From positions 1 to 11,606 of the forward strand of contig JAEYTN010000260.1 in assembly GCA_023433985.1 (NCBI GenBank): a stretch of 11,606 nt of DNA. The letters are read 5' to 3'. The notes under the pieces are model-generated. The model made no database searches and was not told where the DNA came from. It saw nothing but the letters and a program-made list of their open reading frames with translations. The DNA is from Pseudomonadota bacterium (GTDB lineage: Bacteria; Pseudomonadota; Alphaproteobacteria; Rhizobiales; Devosiaceae). Positions 1 through 6,972 of this stretch are shown here, piece after piece. Every line of letters begins with the position of its first letter. Within the stretch, counting starts at the first letter, position 1. A program made the position numbers and the translations under genes.

Positions 1-84
1 GCCTCGCCGGTCCCCGCCCACCTTTACCAACCCGAGGCACATGCCGGCGGGCGCTTCGGCACGTCCAGCGCAACCGAGGCAAAC

Positions 85-112
85 AAAAAGGCCCGGAGTT
101 GCCCCCGGGCCT
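85..112 (-). terminator. Rho-independent terminator of the LivK-like gene
   Basis: Read on the minus strand, this is a perfect 8-bp GC-rich stem (89-96 paired with 105-112, loop 97-104). It is followed at once by five T residues (85-89 on the plus strand are A) and then further T residues. It lies 22 bases past the stop codon of the minus-strand binding-protein gene. Stem, position and T-run together make a textbook intrinsic terminator. It implies that this gene is not cotranscribed with anything to its left. Confidence 0.85.
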
Positions 113-134
113 CGAATGCTGGAACCAGCGATCC

Positions 135-1346
135 TTACTGGATCGGGCCCTTCTCGACGAACTTGCCACCTTCGAAGGCGAGTTCGACGATGACGCCGTC
201 GACGTCGCCGGCCGCGTCGAAGTCGAGCGGGCCGCCGGCGCCTTCATAGTCGATGTCGGTGCCGGCCTTGATCAGTTCGACAGCCTTGGTCCACTCGCCG
301 GGCAGGATCTTCTCGCCCGGAGCCGAGGAGACCTCGCGCAGCGCGGCCGAAACGCCCTCGCGCGAAGCCGAGCCGTTCTTCTCGATGGCAAGGGCCAGCA
401 GGAAGGCGGCGTCGTAGGCCTGCGGCACGTAGGTGCCGGCCGGGTCGATACCGGCGTCGGTGGCCATCTTGTTGAACACCGCGGCCGAATCGCCGGTGTA
501 GGCGCCGGCGCGGGTGGCGATGATCTTGCCTTCGACGGCGTCAGCCGCGATGCCGCTCGTCAGGTCGTCGGCAACCATGCCGTCGCCGCCGACGAAGGCG
601 GTGAACTCGCCGCCCTCGACAGCCTGCTGCAGGATCGTCTTGCCCGAGCCCGAGGCGTAGGCGAGGATCACGAGGTTCTGCGAGCCGCCCGAGGACAGCT
701 GGCCCAGCTCGGCGCGGTAGTCGGCCTTGCCGTCTTCATGCGCAACGTTGGCCGAAACCGTGCCACCGCCGGCCGTGAAGGTCTGCACGAACACGTCGGC
801 GAGGCCCTTGCCGTAGTCGTTGTTCACGTAGGTAACGGCCACGTCCTTGATGCCCTTGGCGAGCACCAGTTCGGCCATCTTCACGCCCTGGAAGGCGTCC
901 GACGGGGTGGTGCGGTACACCAGGTCCTTGTCGTCGAGCGTGGTGAGCACGGGGGCCGAGGAGGCCGGGGAGATCTGCACGACGTTGCCGGGAATGCCGG
1001 CAGTGGTGGCGCCCGCAACGGTCGGGCCGGTGCAGAACGCGCCGAAGATCGCCGTCACCTGGTCGGTGTTGACGAGGCGGTCGGCCGCCGGGCCGGCTGC
1101 CGTGGCGTCGCAGCCGCTGTCACCCACGGACGTGACGATCTTGCCGCCGTTGAGGATGCCGCCGTTGGCGTTGACCTGGTCGAAGGCCAGCTGCGCACCG
1201 GCGACGATCGGGCCGGCCATGGATTCGATCGGGCCGGTGATATCGCCGAGGATGCCGATCTTCACGTCTTCGGCCAGCGCCGGCACGGCAAGCCCGAGCA
1301 CCATCGCGCCGACAGCGAGGCCAAGCAGAGAATGGGTTTTGGTCAT
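135..1346 (-). CDS. Branched-chain amino acid ABC transporter substrate-binding protein (LivK-like)
   Basis: This is a periplasmic solute receptor of the type 1 periplasmic-binding fold (Peripla_BP_6/LivK group), which hands ligand to a HAAT-family ABC permease. It has 403 residues. A Sec signal peptide is clear (MTKTHSLLGLAVGAMVLG..., AxA cleavage after residue 25), and the mature protein opens with the family-typical VKIGILGDITGP. Two cysteines, in DSGCDAT and GAFCTGPT, sit where this family often forms a disulfide. The segment SPASSAP and the following YRTTPSD match the ligand-contact region of LivJ/LivK proteins, and YVNNDYGKG matches the start of the second lobe. I chose the ATG at 1346 because AAGAGGG lies five bases upstream and the signal peptide begins there. 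A longer in-frame GTG at 1445 would put 33 residues ahead of the signal peptide. The exact ligand cannot be read from sequence. No liv permease or ATPase gene is adjacent, and a terminator follows directly. Confidence 0.93.
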   Translation of the reverse strand: MTKTHSLLGLAVGAMVLGLAVPALAEDVKIGILGDITGPIESMAGPIVAGAQLAFDQVNANGGILNGGKIVTSVGDSGCDATAAGPAADRLVNTDQVTAIFGAFCTGPTVAGATTAGIPGNVVQISPASSAPVLTTLDDKDLVYRTTPSDAFQGVKMAELVLAKGIKDVAVTYVNNDYGKGLADVFVQTFTAGGGTVSANVAHEDGKADYRAELGQLSSGGSQNLVILAYASGSGKTILQQAVEGGEFTAFVGGDGMVADDLTSGIAADAVEGKIIATRAGAYTGDSAAVFNKMATDAGIDPAGTYVPQAYDAAFLLALAIEKNGSASREGVSAALREVSSAPGEKILPGEWTKAVELIKAGTDIDYEGAGGPLDFDAAGDVDGVIVELAFEGGKFVEKGPIQ

Positions 1347-1351
1347 GATGT

Positions 1352-1358
1352 CCCTCTT
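1352..1358 (-). promoter_or_regulatory. Ribosome binding site deciding the LivK-like start
   Basis: The minus strand reads AAGAGGG, five bases before the ATG at 1346. It supports that start over the upstream in-frame GTG at 1445. Confidence 0.7.
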
Positions 1359-1515
1359 AGGCGTCGCGCCTGTCCCCGGCACCGTTCTTGGGGCACCTTC
1401 AAAGCCAGGCACAACAATGGATGGGGGCATGCTTTCACGCCCCACTGCGGGCGATATTGCATAGATCGGCGGGGGGAGTCATCCGGTTTTGATCAGTTGG
1501 TAAAGGGTCTGGGCG

Positions 1516-1543
1516 TTGTGTTTGCTTGCACTCCACCTATAAG
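1516..1543 (+). promoter_or_regulatory. Possible sigma-70-type promoter for the OpuAC-like gene
   Basis: TTGTGT (1516-1521) and TATAAG (1538-1543) are separated by 16 bases and lie 34 bases before the ATG at 1578. This is the best hexamer pair in the 231-base divergent intergenic region 1347-1577. I saw no equally good pair on the minus strand for the LivK-like gene. The call rests on consensus similarity only. Confidence 0.35.
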
Positions 1544-1577
1544 TTCGCCCCCGTCTTTCAAGCATTGCCGGGTCCGG

Positions 1578-2642
1578 ATGCGCGTTCTCTGCTTTCTCGT
1601 GCTCTCAGCGGGACTTTTCCTCGGCACCGCCGCCCTGGCCCAGGACTCCATCCAGACGCTCGAGACCAATCAGGCCGGGGCCGAGGGCGAGGCGCCGGCC
1701 GCCGAGCCGGCACCGCCGCCGCCCTGCGGCACGCAGCCGATGAGCATCGCGCGCATGGCCTGGCCGTCCGCCGCCATCCTCGCCGAAGTGCATTCGCGGC
1801 TGCTCACGGCCTATTACCAGTGCAACGTGATGCTGCAGGAGGGCGATCTCGCGGCTACCGGCTCCTCGATGGGCGCCACCGGCCAGCCTGCCGTCGCGCC
1901 CGAGATGTGGATCGCCCGCATCGCCGATATCTGGAACGCCGCCATGCAGGGCCAGAAGGTGCGGCAGGCCGGCGTTTCCTACGCCGATCCGGTGTTCGAA
2001 GGCTGGTTCGTGCCCGACTATGCTGCGGCGCAGTGGCCGGAGGTCACCACGATCGACGGGCTCAAGGCGCATGCCGCCGATTTCGGCGAGGGCGGTGGGC
2101 GTGGCCGCTTCATCTCCTGCCCGGTCGATTGGGGCTGCGCCATCGTCAACCGCAACATGCTGCGCGCCTATGGCCTCGACCAGCAGTACGACGTGGTGGA
2201 GCCGGCGAACCGCTTCGAGCTGGATACGCTCATCGCCGAGGCCGTGGGCCGCAAGCAGCCGATCCTGTTCTACTACTGGCAGCCCAACGCCATTCTCAGC
2301 CAGTTCGCCTTCAAGCCGGTGACGCTCGCGGCCTACAATCGCGACGCCTTCCTCTGCATGGGCCGCGCCGCCTGCGCCGGGCCGGCCCCCACCGGCTTCG
2401 CCCCCGATCCGGTGATCACTGCCCTCGCCGAGTGGGTTTATCTCGAGGCGCCGCAGGTGGCAGCCTATTTCAGCCGCGCCCACATGCCCTTCGCCGAGAT
2501 GAACCTGATGCTGCAGCAACTCGGGGAGCCGGGCGCGACGGTCGAAACCGTCGCCGACCGGTTCGTCGCCGAGCGCGCCGAGGTCTGGCGCCCCTGGGTC
2601 GGCCTCTCGGCGCAGGACCCAGCCGTCCAGCCGGCGCAGTGA
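1578..2642 (+). CDS. OpuAC/ProX-like ABC transporter substrate-binding protein (glycine betaine/choline type)
   Basis: This is a periplasmic binding protein of the OpuAC family, whose members bind glycine betaine, proline betaine or choline in an aromatic cage and deliver them to a ProVW-type transporter. It has 354 residues. A signal peptide covers residues 1-21 (TAALAQ cleavage region). An acidic, Ala/Pro/Glu-rich linker follows (about 24-49). The binding domain starts at CGTQPMSIARMAWPSA and carries GDLAATGSSM, APEMW, EGWFVPDY and YYWQP. Trp62, Trp111, Trp143 and Trp234 are candidates for the cage. The mature part has six cysteines in three close pairs (50/82, 181/187, 260/266), suggesting disulfides. 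The start is the ATG ahead of the signal peptide, with only a weak ribosome site. The frame is open far upstream, but that part is antisense to the LivK-like gene and is not coding. No ProV or ProW gene is adjacent. The ligand is inferred from family membership only. Confidence 0.85.
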   Translation: MRVLCFLVLSAGLFLGTAALAQDSIQTLETNQAGAEGEAPAAEPAPPPPCGTQPMSIARMAWPSAAILAEVHSRLLTAYYQCNVMLQEGDLAATGSSMGATGQPAVAPEMWIARIADIWNAAMQGQKVRQAGVSYADPVFEGWFVPDYAAAQWPEVTTIDGLKAHAADFGEGGGRGRFISCPVDWGCAIVNRNMLRAYGLDQQYDVVEPANRFELDTLIAEAVGRKQPILFYYWQPNAILSQFAFKPVTLAAYNRDAFLCMGRAACAGPAPTGFAPDPVITALAEWVYLEAPQVAAYFSRAHMPFAEMNLMLQQLGEPGATVETVADRFVAERAEVWRPWVGLSAQDPAVQPAQ

Positions 2643-2688
2643 GCTGATCCGACCTTTCGCCTAAGCCGCAAGCCGCGCCCGGGCTGCC

Positions 2689-2718
2689 TTGCGCGCCGAG
2701 CGAAGCGCTGTCTATAAA
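2689..2718 (+). promoter_or_regulatory. Likely promoter of the sulfurtransferase gene
   Basis: TTGCGC (2689-2694) and TATAAA (2713-2718) are spaced by 18 bases in the 113-base gap after the OpuAC-like gene, 37 bases before the TTG start. The -10 hexamer is close to consensus and stands out in GC-rich sequence. It suggests that this gene is transcribed separately from the binding protein upstream. Confidence 0.45.
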
Positions 2719-2743
2719 GGCGGCCGGGAAGTCTCGGGACGTT

Positions 2744-2747
2744 GGAG
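2744..2747 (+). promoter_or_regulatory. Ribosome binding site supporting a TTG start
   Basis: GGAG lies eight bases before TTG at 2756 and 14 bases before the alternative GTG at 2762. The spacing favours the TTG. Confidence 0.55.
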
Positions 2748-2755
2748 TATCGATT

Positions 2756-3172
2756 TTGGACGTGAAGCGGATCAACGACCACGTGAGCGTGTCCCCGCAG
2801 ATCAATCCCGAGGATGTCGCCGCCATCAAGGCGCAGGGCTTCGTCGCCATCATTAACAACCGGCCGGACGGGGAATCCCCGGACCAGCCTCCCAGCGCGG
2901 TGATCGAACAGGCCGCGCATGATGCCGGGCTCGCCTACCACTACATCCCGCTGGGCCGTGAAGGGGTAAGTCTCGACATGGTGGAACAGACCAAGGCCGT
3001 GCTCGAGGGGAGCAATGGCCCGGTCTTCGCCTTCTGCCGCTCGGGCACGCGCTCCACCACGCTGTGGGCGCTCAGCCAGGCCGGCGAGGCGCCGGCCAAC
3101 GAGATCATCTCGGCGGCGGCCAATGCGGGCTACGACATGTCCCACCTCGCGGGACATCTGAGCCAGAAATAA
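2756..3172 (+). CDS. TIGR01244/DUF442 family sulfurtransferase or phosphatase-like protein
   Basis: This is a 138-residue cytosolic protein of the DUF442 (Blh phosphatase-like) family, which stands between rhodanese-type sulfurtransferases and cysteine phosphatases. The N-terminal KRINDHVSVSPQINPEDVAAI, followed by GFVAIINNRPDGE, is the family signature. The active-site loop is FAFCRSGTRS with Cys94 as the presumed nucleophile and Arg99 closing the loop. C-X4-R is the six-residue rhodanese spacing, not the C-X5-R of protein tyrosine phosphatases, so a sulfur-transfer role is more likely than dephosphorylation. In some relatives this domain is fused to a beta-lactamase-like sulfur dioxygenase domain. 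Here it stands alone, with no signal peptide. The start is a TTG with GGAG eight bases upstream. GTG at 2762 is the alternative and would remove only two residues. The physiological substrate is unknown. Confidence 0.85.
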   Translation: MDVKRINDHVSVSPQINPEDVAAIKAQGFVAIINNRPDGESPDQPPSAVIEQAAHDAGLAYHYIPLGREGVSLDMVEQTKAVLEGSNGPVFAFCRSGTRSTTLWALSQAGEAPANEIISAAANAGYDMSHLAGHLSQK

Positions 3173-3200
3173 GGGGCAGCGGCCCCGGGGCCAGCGGGCT

Positions 3201-3220
3201 CGCGGGGACTTATCCCCGCG
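3201..3220 (+). terminator. GC-rich hairpin between the sulfurtransferase gene and pyc
   Basis: A perfect 8-bp stem (3201-3208 with 3213-3220) closes a four-base CTTA loop, 28 bases past the sulfurtransferase stop codon. No T-run follows, so it is either a poor terminator or an RNA-stability element in the pyc leader. A 12-bp palindrome (3181-3192) and an inverted repeat (3230-3236 with 3251-3257) flank it. Confidence 0.4.
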
Positions 3221-3292
3221 GTGCCCGCGTGGCGCCAGACTACCCCTGCCGGCGCCACAAGCGCCTTGCCCCCTCCTGCTCGGGTTAAATCG

Positions 3293-6200
3293 ATGCCGAT
3301 CAAGAAAATCCTCGTCGCCAACCGCAGCGAAATCGCCATCCGGGTGTTTCGCGCGGCCAACGAGCTGAACATCAAGACCGTCGCCTGCTACGCCGAAGAG
3401 GACAAGCTGGCGCTGCACCGCTTCAAGGCCGACGAGGCCTACCTGATCGGCAAAGGCAAGGGACCGGTCGAAGCCTACCTGCAGATCGACGAGTATATCC
3501 GCGTCGCCCGAGTTTCCGGTGCCGACGCCATCCACCCCGGCTACGGCCTCCTGTCCGAATCGCCCGAGTTCGCCGAGGCCTGCGAGGAAGCGGGCATCAT
3601 CTTCATCGGCCCGCGCCCGCAGACCATGCGCGACCTTGGCAACAAGGTCGCCGCCCGTAACATGGCGATCGCGTCCGACGTGCCGGTGGTGCCAGCCACA
3701 GACGCGCTGCCCGACGACATGGACGAAGTGAAGCGCATGGCCGCCGAGATCGGCTATCCGCTGATGCTCAAGGCGTCGTGGGGCGGCGGCGGCCGCGGCA
3801 TGCGTCGTATCATGGACGAATCGACGCTGGTCCACGAAGTGTCCGAGGGCAAGCGCGAGGCCAAGGCCGCCTTCGGCAAGGACGAGATGTATCTCGAAAA
3901 GCTGATCGAGCGCGCCCGCCATGTCGAGGTGCAGCTGATCGGCGACGACCACGGCAATCTCGTGCACCTGTTCGAGCGCGACTGCTCGGTGCAGCGCCGC
4001 AACCAGAAGGTGGTGGAGCGCGCGCCCGCCCCCTACATGAGCGACGCGGTGCGCGACGCGCTCACTGCCTCGGCCATCCGGCTCGGCCAGGCCGCCAACT
4101 ACCGTGGCGCCGGCACGGTCGAGTTCCTGCTCGATGCCGATACCGACAAGTTCTACTTCATCGAAGTGAACCCGCGCATCCAGGTCGAGCACACGGTGAC
4201 CGAGGTCGTCACCGGCATCGATATCGTCAAGGCGCAGATCAAGCTGCTGCAGGGCGCGGTGATCGGCACGCCGGAGTCGGGAGTGCCGAAGCAGGAGGAT
4301 ATCCACCTCAACGGCCACGCCATCCAGTGCCGGGTCACCACCGAGGACCCCGAGCAGAACTTCATCCCGGACTATGGCCGGATCACTGCCTATCGCGAGG
4401 CGACGGGCTTCGGCGTGCGGCTCGATGGCGGCACCGCCTATGCCGGCGCGGTGATCACCCGCTACTACGATCCGCTGCTCGAAAAGATCACCTGCTGGGC
4501 GCCGACGGCCGACGAAGCCATTGCGCGCATGCACCGCGCGCTGCGCGAGTTCCGCATCCGCGGCGTGGCGACGAACCTCGCTTTCCTCGAAAACATCATC
4601 ACCCATCCGGATTTCGTCGAGAACCGCTACACCACCCGCTTCATCGACACGACGCCGGCGCTGTTCGACTTCAAGCGGCGGCAGGACCGGGCGACCAAGC
4701 TCCTCACCTACATTGCGGACGTTACCGTCAACGGCCACCCTGAAGTGCGCGACCGGCCACGCCCCCCGGCCGACGCGATCGAGCCGCGGGTCCCGGAATA
4801 CGAACCGCTGATCGTGGTGGAGGGCTCCAAGCAGATCCTCTACCGCGACGGGCCCAAGGGCCTCGCCCGGTGGATGAAGAACCAGCAGCAGGTGCTGTTC
4901 ACCGACACCACGATGCGCGACGCGCACCAGTCGCTGCTCGCGACGCGCATGCGCTCGTTCGATATCACCCGCATCGCGCACGCCTATTCACGCGGGCTGC
5001 CGAACCTCTTCTCGCTCGAGTGCTGGGGCGGCGCCACGTTCGACGTTGCCATGCGCTTCCTGAACGAGGATCCTTGGGAGCGGCTGAGCGCCGTCCGCGA
5101 GGGCGCCCCGAACATCCTGACGCAGATGCTGCTGCGCGGCAGCAACGGCGTCGGCTACACCAACTACCCCGACAACGTCGTGAAGTTCTTCGTGAAGGAA
5201 GCGGCCAAGGGCGGTGTCGACGTCTTCCGCATCTTCGACTGCCTCAACTGGGTGGAGAACATGCGCGTCTCGATCGACGCGGTGGCCGAGGCCGACAAGG
5301 TGGCAGAAGGCGCCATCTGCTACACCGGCGATATGCTCGATCCCGACCGGGCGAAGTACGATCTCAAGTACTACGTCGCGCTCGCCAGGGAGCTCGAAGC
5401 GGCCGGCGCCCACGTGCTGGGCCTCAAGGACATGGCGGGGCTGCTGAAGCCCGCCGCGGCCAGGAAGCTCATCGAGGTGCTGAAACAGGAAGTGGGCCTG
5501 CCGATCCACCTGCACACCCACGATACGTCCGGCGCCGCGGCCGCCACGATCATGGCGGCGGTCGATGCTGGCGTGGATGCGGTCGACGCCGCGATGGACG
5601 CGCTCAGCGGCACCACCTCGCAGCCGACGCTCGGCTCGCTGGTAGCGGCGCTCAAGGATGGTCCGCGTGACCCCGGGCTCGACGGCAAGGTGATCCGGGA
5701 AATCTCGTTCTACTGGGAAGCCGTACGGACGCAGTATCGGGCCTTCGAGAGCGACCTCAAGGGCGGCGCTTCGGAAGTCTACCTCCACGAGATGCCCGGC
5801 GGGCAGTTCACGAACCTCAAGGAGCAGGCGCGCTCGCTCGGCCTCGAGTCGCGCTGGCACGAGGTGGCGCAGACCTATGCCGACGTGAACCAGATGTTCG
5901 GCGATATCGTGAAGGTGACGCCTTCATCGAAGGTGGTCGGCGACATGGCGCTGGCCATGGTGTCGGCGGGCCTGACCCGCACCGATGTCGAGGATCCGAG
6001 CCGCGACATCGCCTTCCCGGATTCGGTGGTCGGCTTCTTTGCCGGCGATCTCGGCCAGCCTCCGGGCGGCTTCCCCGCGAAGCTGCAGAAGAAGGTGCTG
6101 AAGGGCCGTACGCCGCTCACCGATCGCCCCGGCTCCTACCTCAAGCCGACCGACCTCGAGGCGGAGCGCGCCAAGATTGCCAAGGAAGCCGGCGAGGAGA

Positions 6201-6733
6201 TCGACGACAAGCGTCTCGCTTCGTACCTGATGTACCCCAAGGTGTTCACCGACTTCGTCCGGACGCAGGACAAGTACGGTCCCACCGAGGTGCTGCCGAC
6301 GCCGGTCTATTTCTATGGGCTGAAGGAAGGCGAGGAAGTCTTCGTCGACATCGAGAAGGGCAAGACGCTGGTCCTTACCTACCAGGGCCGCACCGAAACC
6401 AACGAGAAGGGCGAGGTCCGGGTCTTCTTCGACCTCAATGGCCAGCCGCGCACCATCACCGTGCCGGATCGGCTGAAGGTCGGCGAGGTGAAGGTCCGCG
6501 CCAAGGCCGCCCTCGGTGATGCCAAGCAGGTCGGGGCCCCGATGCCGGGCGTCATCTCCGGCCTCGGCGTCAAGGTCGGCGACAAGGTGTTCGCGGGCGA
6601 CGTGCTGCTCTCGATCGAAGCAATGAAGATGGAAACCGCCATCCACGCCGAGGCCGACGGCGTCGTGGCCGAGGTGACGGTGAAGCCGGGCGACCAGATC
6701 GACGCCAAGGACCTGCTGGTGCGGTTCGAGTAG
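3293..6733 (+). CDS. pyc: Pyruvate carboxylase (single-chain, biotin-dependent)
   Basis: Cytosolic enzyme carboxylating pyruvate to oxaloacetate with ATP, bicarbonate and covalent biotin, the anaplerotic and gluconeogenic entry to the TCA cycle. It has 1146 residues, full length for the alpha4 type. Biotin carboxylase comes first (about 1-450), with the ATP-grasp glycine loop at LKASWGGGGRGMR (Lys160 onward) and the catalytic EVNPRIQVEH (Glu291, Arg295, Glu299). The carboxyltransferase barrel starts near 535 with FTDTTMRDAHQS (Asp538), then LGLKDMAG (Lys712, the carbamylated metal ligand) and HLHTHDTSG (His741 and His743). A linker and conserved carboxylase domain lead to the biotinyl domain, whose EAMKMET marks Lys1112 as the biotin site. 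The ATG at 3293 matches the family N-terminus (MPIKKILVANRSEIAIRVF). Its ribosome site is weak. A further 24 in-frame residues upstream, from 3221, lie in the hairpin-rich leader and are unlikely to be translated. All catalytic residues I checked are present. Confidence 0.98.
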   Translation: MPIKKILVANRSEIAIRVFRAANELNIKTVACYAEEDKLALHRFKADEAYLIGKGKGPVEAYLQIDEYIRVARVSGADAIHPGYGLLSESPEFAEACEEAGIIFIGPRPQTMRDLGNKVAARNMAIASDVPVVPATDALPDDMDEVKRMAAEIGYPLMLKASWGGGGRGMRRIMDESTLVHEVSEGKREAKAAFGKDEMYLEKLIERARHVEVQLIGDDHGNLVHLFERDCSVQRRNQKVVERAPAPYMSDAVRDALTASAIRLGQAANYRGAGTVEFLLDADTDKFYFIEVNPRIQVEHTVTEVVTGIDIVKAQIKLLQGAVIGTPESGVPKQEDIHLNGHAIQCRVTTEDPEQNFIPDYGRITAYREATGFGVRLDGGTAYAGAVITRYYDPLLEKITCWAPTADEAIARMHRALREFRIRGVATNLAFLENIITHPDFVENRYTTRFIDTTPALFDFKRRQDRATKLLTYIADVTVNGHPEVRDRPRPPADAIEPRVPEYEPLIVVEGSKQILYRDGPKGLARWMKNQQQVLFTDTTMRDAHQSLLATRMRSFDITRIAHAYSRGLPNLFSLECWGGATFDVAMRFLNEDPWERLSAVREGAPNILTQMLLRGSNGVGYTNYPDNVVKFFVKEAAKGGVDVFRIFDCLNWVENMRVSIDAVAEADKVAEGAICYTGDMLDPDRAKYDLKYYVALARELEAAGAHVLGLKDMAGLLKPAAARKLIEVLKQEVGLPIHLHTHDTSGAAAATIMAAVDAGVDAVDAAMDALSGTTSQPTLGSLVAALKDGPRDPGLDGKVIREISFYWEAVRTQYRAFESDLKGGASEVYLHEMPGGQFTNLKEQARSLGLESRWHEVAQTYADVNQMFGDIVKVTPSSKVVGDMALAMVSAGLTRTDVEDPSRDIAFPDSVVGFFAGDLGQPPGGFPAKLQKKVLKGRTPLTDRPGSYLKPTDLEAERAKIAKEAGEEIDDKRLASYLMYPKVFTDFVRTQDKYGPTEVLPTPVYFYGLKEGEEVFVDIEKGKTLVLTYQGRTETNEKGEVRVFFDLNGQPRTITVPDRLKVGEVKVRAKAALGDAKQVGAPMPGVISGLGVKVGDKVFAGDVLLSIEAMKMETAIHAEADGVVAEVTVKPGDQIDAKDLLVRFE

Positions 6734-6752
6734 GCCGCCCATCGTGCAAGCA

Positions 6753-6778
6753 GAAGGCCCGGGAGAACCCGGGCCTTC
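6753..6778. terminator. Strong hairpin terminator shared by pyc and the convergent small genes
   Basis: A perfect 11-bp stem (6753-6763 with 6768-6778) with a four-base AGAA loop lies 19 bases past the pyc stop codon. It is also 14 bases past the stop of the convergent minus-strand CxxC gene. Neither flank has a true T-run, only short T-containing tails, so it relies on stem strength. Its position between convergent genes suggests that it serves both strands. Confidence 0.75.
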
Positions 6779-6792
6779 GTCACTTTCGGCGG

Positions 6793-6972
6793 TCAGCGCG
6801 CGTGCGGTCGGCGCTCTCGGCCCGTCGTCCGGTCGGGCGGGGCGAACAACCTCTCGGGCGTTGCCGGCGGGCCATCGTAGCTGGCTTGGCACCACGGACA
6901 TCGCCGGGCCGCTCGCGGCCGCGTCCCCGAACAGGACCGGCAATATCGAAGTGCGCTCATGTCCTCTCTCAT
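6793..6972 (-). CDS. Small CxxC/CxxC zinc-ribbon-like protein, uncharacterised
   Basis: Not recognised as a named family. The frame encodes 59 residues from ATG 6972, or 55 from ATG 6960. The N-terminal half carries two CxxC knuckles, CRSC and CPWC, ten residues apart (Cys11, 14, 25 and 28 in the longer form). This is the layout of a small treble-clef or zinc-ribbon metal site. The rest is rich in Pro, Arg and Ala, probably disordered and basic. ATG 6972 overlaps the stop codon of the upstream 71-residue gene in an ATGA arrangement typical of translational coupling. ATG 6960 has AGAGAGG ahead of it, but only two bases away, which is too close for an ideal site. The gene ends 14 bases from the shared terminator hairpin. 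Evidence for coding is position, coupling and the paired Cys knuckles. A chance frame cannot be excluded. Confidence 0.5.
   Translation of the reverse strand: MREDMSALRYCRSCSGTRPRAARRCPWCQASYDGPPATPERLFAPPDRTTGRERRPHAR

Noticed and set aside
1..84. Left-edge sequence before the LivK terminator
   Set aside because: I see no open frame with a start and ribosome site, no RNA gene and no repeat beyond short GAGGC/GCCTC matches. It is too short and too close to the edge to judge.
1526..1533. TTGCACTC resembling half of a CIRCE heat-shock element
   Set aside because: The second half (GAGTGC-type repeat at nine-base spacing) is absent, and the downstream gene is a transport protein.
99..1577. Long plus-strand open frame continuous with the OpuAC-like gene (847 codons in all)
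   Set aside because: The part before 1578 is antisense to the LivK-like gene, has low-complexity Gly/Ala/Arg/Val/Asp composition typical of a shadow of a GC-rich gene, and would bury the signal peptide at 1578. It is not a fusion protein.
3221..3292. In-frame N-terminal extension of pyruvate carboxylase
   Set aside because: The extra 24 codons lie in a hairpin-rich leader, and the family N-terminus begins exactly at MPIKKILVANRSE (3293).
2465..4981. 838-codon minus-strand open frame across the sulfurtransferase gene and the first half of pyc
   Set aside because: It is the antisense shadow of two confident genes, with His/Arg/Asp/Val-rich composition and no recognisable domain.
5924..6943. 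339-codon minus-strand open frame antisense to the end of pyc
   Set aside because: It overlaps the biotinyl and carboxylase domains of pyc and lacks any family signature. Only its first bases overlap the small CxxC gene, in another frame.
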